From an uncultured Armatimonadota bacterium (GTDB lineage Bacteria; Armatimonadota; UBA5829; DTJY01): 34,438 nucleotides of DNA. Made by a program: the position numbers and the translations under genes. Below the pieces are notes generated by a model that was not told where the DNA came from, searched no databases, and saw only the letters and a program-made list of their open reading frames with translations. The first letter of the stretch is position 1. Every line of letters begins with the position of its first letter. Below, piece by piece: positions 23,601 through 28,492 of the stretch. The stretch covers positions 1 to 34,438 of the forward strand of contig CALNCU010000280.1 of NCBI GenBank assembly GCA_937875395.1. The letters are read 5' to 3'.

Positions 23601-24945
23601 CAGAACCATAAAGCAGGCAAACGGCAAGAATACCCTTGTCTGCACCTTCTACGGATATACCAAGCAGATGCTGGACGGTGTTGCCAGGGAAGCCTCCGGG
23701 CATATGGCGGTAAAGAAGAGTCTGGAATCCGGCTTGATAGACTACCAGATAGGCCCCAGCGACGGCTACATCTACGAGCGCGGGATAGGCGGCACCGGAG
23801 GGTATATGGGTGTGCCGGGTACATACTATCTTAACAGCTCAATGTGGCTGAACCAGCCGGATTTCCGCACTCATTGGTCAACGCAGGACGTCTCTCGCAC
23901 AGAGAACACGTTTGAAGACGTGCACCTCTTCCGACGGGAGTTTGCCATGAGCCTTACCGGGCAGTCTTACGTGCAGTACCTGGATTTCTCCACCGGCTAC
24001 ACCATGGGGGATCACAGGCTTGCGGCAGACTTTGCCAGGTATGCAAAGGTGCAGAAGTTTGCATCTGCGCTTAACAGAACCCCGGAAAACAGCGGCATGG
24101 CCGTTGTTATAAGTGAGGAATGCGGAGATTACATAGGCACGGAGCGCGGGCTCTTTGACCACGGTTCCATCTACCACCAGCGCCCGCTCTTCTTCCGGGC
24201 AGGCACACCGCACAGGGACTACCTGCTCTCTGACCTTACAAATCCCAGGATGCCGGATCACAAGGTATGGGTCTTCCCCAATGCCTGGCAACTTACCGCG
24301 GCAGACAGGGATGCCATAAAGAAGAAGTGCATGAAGAACGGGAACGTGGTGCTCTTTGTATACGCTCCCGGCTACGTAGGGGATACCATCTCCATAGAGA
24401 ACATGAACAGCCTGCTTGGGATAAAGCTTGCGCAGATGGAGGGCGCACAGGATGCCAGAGTAACCATCAGCCCGGATGCAAGCCTTCCCTGGCTTAAGGA
24501 TTCTCCGTCTATAACCTACGGGCGTTCCACATGGTCGCCGCTCTTTTACGCGAACGATCCTTCCGCCAAGGTGCTTGGACGCTATGTAGGCAGCGGAAAG
24601 CCCGGTCTTGTGATGAAGGACTTTGGCAGCTACAAGGTGGTCTATTCTGGCACCGCCATGCTTCCGCCAGACCTTCTGCGTGATCTTGCCCGCCTTGCGG
24701 GGGATAATATATACATCAATACGGGGGATGCCCTGTATGCAGATAGAAACTTTGTAGGAGTGCATGCGCGGTCTACCGGCGCAAAGACAATCTGCCTTCC
24801 CGCAAAGGCAGATGTCTACGATGTAATTAACTGTAAAACGGTGGCTGTCGGGGTGAAGCAGTTTACGGTACAGATGGATGCCTTCACCACCAGCCTCTTC
24901 TACATAGGGGATGCAAAGAAAGCAAAGGTCTTCTTTGAGAAGTAG
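20677..24945 (+). CDS. Large secreted multi-domain GH42-like glycoside hydrolase
   Basis: A 1422-aa protein; AGAGG lies 7 bp before ATG 20677. A signal peptide covers ~1-22 (LGIIALMVILLLPCVWA). Two CBM4/9-type jelly rolls follow, each opening with a typical NLVQNSGFE or NLLPGGGFE turn (~25-180 and ~205-390), then a third beta module. Around 540-690 a domain with WKAAWIWYP, AGMQITADNEYIAYINGKKV and GANTIAIKAYN resembles the N-terminal sandwich of alpha-L-rhamnosidases. From ~745 a GH42-like barrel starts (VEIAWRNGVPAILVNGKPI). At the usual GH42 acid/base site the motif is GYQLSTYEW (Glu882) rather than the common NE pair. A GATase-like and a final beta domain (ending TTSLFYIG) complete it. It should act on complex glycans outside the cell. 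A LacI-1 motif upstream suggests sugar control. Confidence 0.88.
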   Translation: MRRFTLGIIALMVILLLPCVWAENKNLVQNSGFEQIDKGFPSVWRTFTASAREMFALDREEVFAGRYSLHAKGDFSVEWAPIFSNMIPVTPGEECTLGGYVKTKMTDGELIFALREIDSNGKSVIFRHVPVPKSSDWAFYSRKFKVGDNTTAVQIYIVMRKVSGDAWFDDVIVVKGDLKNLAELSSKKKSAAQRVSAPVIEPGKNLLPGGGFELADAGWVFVPGDKKQAGGVDKTVAFAGSASYMQEHKLGGMPGSFLHLAKPVNIAPNKKYMISGWVKTSPDGRSNWTSIPADRHKRDEGTCMVLIFRDEDNRIVGDAWTRTLQTGGEWQRLESVGSAPVNAVTADVRLALGDFKGKAWFDGVRLEMAENPASYTAAWRLPKDSYAAGKLPPIFKADRAKASLASAGAGDELSIVIKPEGAGPGSLFMPPIDTAVPGNFEVAGEYRTIGTKAAELVLQSVDVDGRVILEKKFALPASSGWAKFAQTCAPDTMAACIRAGVRAKGAGSAIEVRNMVAHRLTTMSLEDYSGMSADSGWKAAWIWYPENAAETCKESFRYFVKSFNVSGPVKNAGMQITADNEYIAYINGKKVAEGNSWRDVTLFDVAKALKPGANTIAIKAYNVGGPAGLLMELAITTEDGKTLYVSTDKDFATSTAASDGWMNPGASTAGWKAPLVIGSPPSQPWGMVRHFSANVKGMQAGAARPAPAKASAGSPDVEIAWRNGVPAILVNGKPICIDQYWMAGTPYDVIVENCKKSGVVYAPIMGDIDWSGTTPKIDFKALDEQIHQIIKIAPDALISITPDTTAEHTKVPWSAHNPTELYVSDLGQNRVPGYSGEVRTFATYASEKWQRDIDSMLVQLVEHVKKSDYAPNVIGYQLSTYEWFQWEWMRGRIDTSPQMQAAFRKWLKEKYITASALQRAWGNRNVNFANAQIPSLKERRDTVDGVFRDLIKNRNAIDFNRFYSELTANVLTRQARTIKQANGKNTLVCTFYGYTKQMLDGVAREASGHMAVKKSLESGLIDYQIGPSDGYIYERGIGGTGGYMGVPGTYYLNSSMWLNQPDFRTHWSTQDVSRTENTFEDVHLFRREFAMSLTGQSYVQYLDFSTGYTMGDHRLAADFARYAKVQKFASALNRTPENSGMAVVISEECGDYIGTERGLFDHGSIYHQRPLFFRAGTPHRDYLLSDLTNPRMPDHKVWVFPNAWQLTAADRDAIKKKCMKNGNVVLFVYAPGYVGDTISIENMNSLLGIKLAQMEGAQDARVTISPDASLPWLKDSPSITYGRSTWSPLFYANDPSAKVLGRYVGSGKPGLVMKDFGSYKVVYSGTAMLPPDLLRDLARLAGDNIYINTGDALYADRNFVGVHARSTGAKTICLPAKADVYDVINCKTVAVGVKQFTVQMDAFTTSLFYIGDAKKAKVFFEK

Positions 24946-24968
24946 GAAAGGGTAGACCTGCAAAAATT

Positions 24969-25008
24969 GGCGCCCCCGGCAGAATTGCGGGGGCGCCATT
25001 TGTATTTA
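24969..25008 (+). terminator. Intrinsic terminator of the 1422-aa GH gene
   Basis: A perfect 10-bp stem GGCGCCCCCG/CGGGGGCGCC (24969-24978, 24988-24997) followed by ATTTGTATTT; on the other strand it is followed by AATTTTTG, so it may work in both directions. Confidence 0.82.
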
Positions 25009-25014
25009 CCTGAT

Positions 25015-25056
25015 GCGGAATATCCGTTATTCCGCAGGGACGGGCCTCTGTGCCCG
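25015..25056. repeat. Two short hairpins preceding repeat cluster 2
   Basis: GCGGAAT/ATTCCGC (25015-25035) is followed by CGGGC-CTCTGT-GCCCG (25041-25056). They lie between the GH terminator and the 65-bp repeats. Similar GC-rich dyads are often dispersed in such genomes; this is inference, since only one copy is in the window. Confidence 0.45.
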
Positions 25057-25063
25057 CCTGTGT

Positions 25064-25272
25064 CCAGCTTCGGTCGCAGGGTACTTTAGTGCGGCGCTGC
25101 TGAAGCAATGTGCTCACCCCCCGGGGCGATACTTCGGTCGCAGAGTGCCTTGGCACGCCGCTGCCGAAGCAAGGGGCATCACCCCCCGGGCTGATACTTC
25201 GGTCGCAGAGTGCCTTGGCACGCCGCTGCCGAAGCCCTGTTTAAACTTACAAATCCAAGTTTAGAATACTAG
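25064..25272. repeat. Intergenic hairpin-repeat cluster 2 (three tandem units)
   Basis: Three units with period 64-65 bp share CTTCGGTCGCAG at 25068, 25132 and 25197. Units 2 and 3 are identical over the hairpin, with apical stem GTGCC/GGCAC; unit 1 has GTAC/GTGC and a CTTCGG/CTGAAG base, so changes keep the pairing. The spacers contain a CACCCCCCGG block. The last unit runs into TGTTTAAACTT...AAGTTT and TACTAG (25267-25272), the same end module as cluster 1. It fills the gap between the convergent GH and dehydrogenase genes. No CDS is seen in 24946-25312. Confidence 0.85.
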
Positions 25273-25312
25273 ACTCTTACCGGATGACTGATTCTCTGGG
25301 AGGCTGTCATCG

Positions 25313-26380
25313 CTAAGAAGCAAGCAGGCGGCGGGCTATGTCATCGCCCATCTCTTGGGTGGTGGAGGTGCCGCCAAGATCCGGCGTCTTTACCAGTCCG
25401 TCCTCAAGGCATGCTGCTACTGCACTGTTAACAAGCTCTGCCGCCTGAGGTTCGCCCAGGAAATCCAACATCATGGCGGCGCTTCTTATTGCCGCCACCG
25501 GGTTTGCAACGCCTCTGCCCGCAATATCCGGCGCAGAACCGTGAACAGGCTCAAAGAGAGAGGGATGCTTCCTCTCCGGGTTTATGTTTGCGCTGGGAGC
25601 AAGGCCCAATCCGCCGGAGACTGTTCCCGCAATATCAGATAGAATATCCCCAAAGAGGTTGGATGCCACAACCACATCATAGCGTTCCGGGAAGCGCACA
25701 AAGTTCATGGCAAGCGCATCTATATGGCACTTCTCCGCCTGCACATCCGGGTAATCCGGGGCCACGGAAGAGAGAACCCTGTCCCACAGCACCATGCCAA
25801 ACTTAATCACGTTAGATTTGGTTGCCATTGCAAGCCTCTTCTTGCGCTTTGCGGCAAGCTCAAACCCGTAGCGAAGGATGCGCTCTATACCCTTTCGCGT
25901 ATGGATGGAGACTTCTGTTGCAATCTCATCCGGCGTATCGCATTTCAGCACGCCGCCGACGCCTGCATACTCTCCCTCGGAGTTCTCACGCACCACCATC
26001 ATATCTATATCCAGGGGCTTTTTGCCTGCAAGCGGGGTAGAGAGCCCCGGGAGCAGCGTGGCGGGTCTCAAACACACATACTGGTCAAAGCTCTGGCGAA
26101 TTTCTATAAGCGGCTTAAGGGATATGTGATCCGGTATCTTTGCCGGGTTGCCAAGCGCCCCAAGATACACGGCATCAAATTGCCGGAGTGTATTCAGGTA
26201 GTCATTTGGAACAACGCTGCCAGTGCGCTCCCAGTAAACAGTGCCCCAATCAAACTCTGTAAGGTTGAACATCTCTTTGCCGTAGAGTCTCTCAATTGCG
26301 CAAAGCAGCTTTACCGCCTCGCGAGTAACCTCTATGCCAATGCCGTCGCCGGGATAGACGGCAACTGTGTACTTGCTCAT
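25313..26380 (-). CDS. Tartrate/D-malate dehydrogenase (decarboxylating), isopropylmalate dehydrogenase superfamily
   Basis: A 355-aa protein. ATG 26380 has AAGGAG 7 bp upstream; two TTG codons just before it are less likely starts. The nucleotide-binding entry is YPGDGIGIEV. The run FDAVYLGALGNP, then PDHISLKPLI and FDQYVCLRPA, marks the tartrate/D-malate dehydrogenase (TtuC/DmlA) branch rather than LeuB. Further hallmarks are VVRENSEGEYAGVGG, ATKSNVIKFGMVLWDRV with the catalytic Lys, the metal-binding NLFGDILSD, GLAPSANINPE and FEPVHGSAPDIAGRG. It should oxidise D-malate or tartrate with NAD to keto acid and CO2 in the cytoplasm. It diverges from LacI-2 and may share its control region, linking acid catabolism to the sugar cluster. 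The substrate cannot be fixed from sequence alone. Confidence 0.92.
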   Translation of the reverse strand: MSKYTVAVYPGDGIGIEVTREAVKLLCAIERLYGKEMFNLTEFDWGTVYWERTGSVVPNDYLNTLRQFDAVYLGALGNPAKIPDHISLKPLIEIRQSFDQYVCLRPATLLPGLSTPLAGKKPLDIDMMVVRENSEGEYAGVGGVLKCDTPDEIATEVSIHTRKGIERILRYGFELAAKRKKRLAMATKSNVIKFGMVLWDRVLSSVAPDYPDVQAEKCHIDALAMNFVRFPERYDVVVASNLFGDILSDIAGTVSGGLGLAPSANINPERKHPSLFEPVHGSAPDIAGRGVANPVAAIRSAAMMLDFLGEPQAAELVNSAVAACLEDGLVKTPDLGGTSTTQEMGDDIARRLLAS

Positions 26381-26520
26381 CAACAATCTCCTTTATATAA
26401 TTCCGGCATCTCTGCCGTATATACATTATAATACAATAACCGATTGTCCGTTACTATTTTAAACAGTATATCTAATTTCAGATGAAGCGGCAGAGGTTAA
26501 AAATAAAATTAAAAATGTGC

Positions 26521-26549
26521 TTGACAGTTTAAATATTCAGTGGTAATAT
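26521..26549 (+). promoter_or_regulatory. Promoter of LacI-2
   Basis: Consensus TTGACA (26521-26526), a 17-bp spacer and TAATAT (26544-26549). The predicted transcription start falls at ~26556, exactly where the operator-like palindrome and two in-frame ATG codons begin. Confidence 0.75.
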
Positions 26550-26555
26550 CGAATA

Positions 26556-26573
26556 TGATGAAACGATTTGTCA
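26556..26573 (+). promoter_or_regulatory. Putative LacI-2 operator, copy 1 (autoregulatory)
   Basis: TGATGAAACGATTTGTCA is a pseudo-palindrome around a central CG with TGA/TCA ends, the form bound by LacI-family dimers. It covers +1 to +18 of the predicted LacI-2 transcript. A near-identical copy lies at 27607-27624. Confidence 0.65.
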
Positions 26574-26581
26574 GTGGCAAT

Positions 26582-27589
26582 ATGAATAATGGCAGGGGAA
26601 CCACTCTTGCAGATGTGGCACAGGCAGCCGGGGTATCCATTGGTACTGCCTCGTCTGTGCTAAACCGAAGGTATGGCAACGTGCGCGTAAGCGAGGCCAC
26701 AAAGCAGAGAGTATGCCAGGCGGCGGATTCCCTTGGGTACAGGCCAAACATACTTGCACGCGGCCTTCGCATGAAGAGAAGCGGGCTCATTGGCGTAGTT
26801 GTACGGAATCTGGAATCATCCATAGTCCCGCAGATACTGCAGGGCATAGAGGATGTGGTGAAAGAGGTTGATAACAGCGTCATCCTATACACCAGCAATG
26901 ACGATGCAAAAAGAGAGAGGCATGCCGCAAAGGATCTGGTTGCAAAGAAGGTTGATGGCATAATTATCTCCCCCGTAATAGACGACGAGAGTATAGAATT
27001 CTACAAGTCTATGGCGGAGTGCAAATACCCGTGCGTATGCGTGGCAAACCGTGTGCCGGAGGCAGATATACCTTATTGCCTGGTAAACGGCGTATCTGTA
27101 GGTTACAAGGCGGTAAAACACCTGCTGGAACTTGGCCATACCCGTATTGCGTACCTGGGCATGATGTATGAGCCAAGATTTATGGGTTACAAGCAGGCCC
27201 TGGAAGAGCAGGGGATTCAGGTTGACTGCGGCATAGTAGAGGAGTGCCTGTTTAACTGGAACTCAGGCCGGGAAGCTGCAGAGCGGCTAATCAGCCGGAG
27301 GATAGATTTCACGGCCATCTATGCAGAGGATGATAAAGTTGCGCTTGCCGCCATTGCCGCCCTTGCAGAACGCGGCCTCAAGGTGCCGGATGATATCTCC
27401 ATTATAGGCAGCGATGATCTGGCTATGGCAGCCATGGTTACGCCGGCCCTGACCACCGTCTCCCAGCCCAAGAGGCAACAGGGGGAGATGGCTGCGCGGA
27501 TACTCTTTAATTACATAGAAGGCAGACCGGTTGAATCCCTTACCATGGAACCGGAACTTGTTGTAAGGGCTACAACAAGGCCTTTGTAG
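26582..27589 (+). CDS. LacI-family transcriptional regulator (LacI-2)
   Basis: A 335-aa protein from ATG 26582; the frame is open further up, with ATG at 26555 and 26558 and GTG at 26540. None has a good ribosome binding site. The predicted transcript starts near 26556, so either a leaderless ATG 26558 or ATG 26582 is used; 26582 puts the helix-turn-helix at the usual distance from the N-terminus. Residues ~8-30 (TLADVAQAAGVSIGTASSVLN) are the LacI HTH, followed by SEATKQRVCQAADSLGYRPN and the hinge region with ILARGLR. The effector domain shows IGVVVRNLESS, VDGIIISPV, LGHTRIAYLG, FTAIYAEDD, IIGSDDLAMAAMVTPALTTVSQP and a final EPELVVRATT, as in catabolic LacI repressors. It probably controls itself and the downstream prepilin/GH cluster. 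Confidence 0.94.
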   Translation: MNNGRGTTLADVAQAAGVSIGTASSVLNRRYGNVRVSEATKQRVCQAADSLGYRPNILARGLRMKRSGLIGVVVRNLESSIVPQILQGIEDVVKEVDNSVILYTSNDDAKRERHAAKDLVAKKVDGIIISPVIDDESIEFYKSMAECKYPCVCVANRVPEADIPYCLVNGVSVGYKAVKHLLELGHTRIAYLGMMYEPRFMGYKQALEEQGIQVDCGIVEECLFNWNSGREAAERLISRRIDFTAIYAEDDKVALAAIAALAERGLKVPDDISIIGSDDLAMAAMVTPALTTVSQPKRQQGEMAARILFNYIEGRPVESLTMEPELVVRATTRPL

Positions 27590-27606
27590 GTTGATTAAGT
27601 TGTTAT

Positions 27607-27624
27607 TGATGAAACGGTTCGTCA
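27607..27624 (+). promoter_or_regulatory. Putative LacI-2 operator, copy 2
   Basis: TGATGAAACGGTTCGTCA matches the copy at 26556-26573 in 16 of 18 bases; both differences are transitions in the right half and improve its symmetry. It lies ~20 bp upstream of the likely -35 of the prepilin gene and 18 bp after the LacI-2 stop codon. Confidence 0.65.
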
Positions 27625-27644
27625 CTTGCCGGACAAGTAAATAT

Positions 27645-27673
27645 TTGAATACTCTTATTTTTAATTCTATATA
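27645..27673 (+). promoter_or_regulatory. Probable promoter of the prepilin/GH cluster
   Basis: TTGAAT (27645-27650), a 17-bp spacer and TATATA (27668-27673) in an AT-rich stretch, giving a leader of ~25 bases with AGGAGG before ATG 27706. Confidence 0.5.
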
Positions 27674-27705
27674 ACACTGCAACAAAAGGATAGGAGGCCC
27701 TAAGA

Positions 27706-28479
27706 ATGAGAAGAATATCGTATGGTAAAAGTATGGTTTCAAGAAAAGGCTTTACATTGATAGAGCTGTTAGTAGTCATAGCGATAATAGCTATTTTGGC
27801 TGCTATACTCTTCCCGGTCTTTGCAAAAGCTAGAGAGAAGGCCAGGCAGACTACATGCAGCAGTAACCTGAAGCAGATTAGCACGGCAATACAAATGTAT
27901 GCGCAAGACTGGGATGGCTGGATTATAATCTTGGGTCATTACAACGCCCCTAACGGTTCGTGGCCCTACTACTACTCCAACTATATAGGCGGCAAGACGG
28001 GTACTACGGGCGGATCAATGGAAGTCTTCCGGTGCCCATCATTCCCGCTTAGATCTTTTAATGAGTTCCAGGGTTGCTATGGTATGAATATTGCAAGTGT
28101 TGCGGCAAACGTTACGCAGACACCTCATACGCTAGTTGCACATAACGGATCAAGCTATGCCAAATATATAGAGATCTACAGCTTTAGCAAGCAGGCTGAA
28201 TATCCGCTTATTGCAGATACTATGCAGATTAACAGCCAGAGCGTTAAGGTTCAGAGCTACATGTTCAACGCTTGGGGATTCTATGCCTCTATGGGAGTTC
28301 ATGCGCGCCATGCTGGTACCGCCAATATTGCGTTTGCAGATGGACACGTGGAATCCTGCCCGCAGAGCAAGCTGGCAAAATACAATATCCGCCAGTTCTG
28401 GGATGAGGCCGGAAACCAGGTTACCAACTCAACTACCACGTATCCAAACCCATTTATGGGGGATACATTTGCTTATTAG
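27706..28479 (+). CDS. Type IV prepilin-like protein with H-X9-DG motif
   Basis: A 257-aa protein; AGGAGG lies 8 bp before ATG 27706. A short basic leader ends in RKG15, then FTLIELLVVIAIIAILAAI: the prepilin peptidase site is Gly15/Phe16 with the conserved Glu at mature position 5. The helix continues into FPVFAKAREKARQTTCSSN, a form typical of Armatimonadota and Planctomycetes-like bacteria. Near the end, His202-X9-Asp212-Gly213 (HAGTANIAFADG) is the H-X9-DG signature of this secreted prepilin class. The globular part is rich in aromatic residues and could bind sugar, but this is inference. It would be processed by a prepilin peptidase (not in this window). It is followed 13 bp later by a secreted GH-like gene and preceded by a LacI-2 operator, so it appears to be made together with the enzymes. 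Confidence 0.93.
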   Translation: MRRISYGKSMVSRKGFTLIELLVVIAIIAILAAILFPVFAKAREKARQTTCSSNLKQISTAIQMYAQDWDGWIIILGHYNAPNGSWPYYYSNYIGGKTGTTGGSMEVFRCPSFPLRSFNEFQGCYGMNIASVAANVTQTPHTLVAHNGSSYAKYIEIYSFSKQAEYPLIADTMQINSQSVKVQSYMFNAWGFYASMGVHARHAGTANIAFADGHVESCPQSKLAKYNIRQFWDEAGNQVTNSTTTYPNPFMGDTFAY

Positions 28480-28492
28480 AGGGGAGATAAGT

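Noticed and set aside
23878..24999. 373-codon open frame on the minus strand
   Set aside because: Antisense to the GH42-like gene, whose protein sequence is clearly domain-bearing; no ribosome binding site or recognisable domain in the antisense frame.
25064..25272. CRISPR array
   Set aside because: Only three units, the between-repeat sequence is itself repeated rather than unique, and no cas genes are present.
25724..26431. 235-codon open frame on the plus strand
   Set aside because: Antisense to the dehydrogenase gene and without a start signal.
28211..28492. N-terminal extension of the 907-aa GH-like protein
   Set aside because: The extension overlaps the prepilin gene in another frame; the signal peptide and ribosome binding site mark 28493 as the start.
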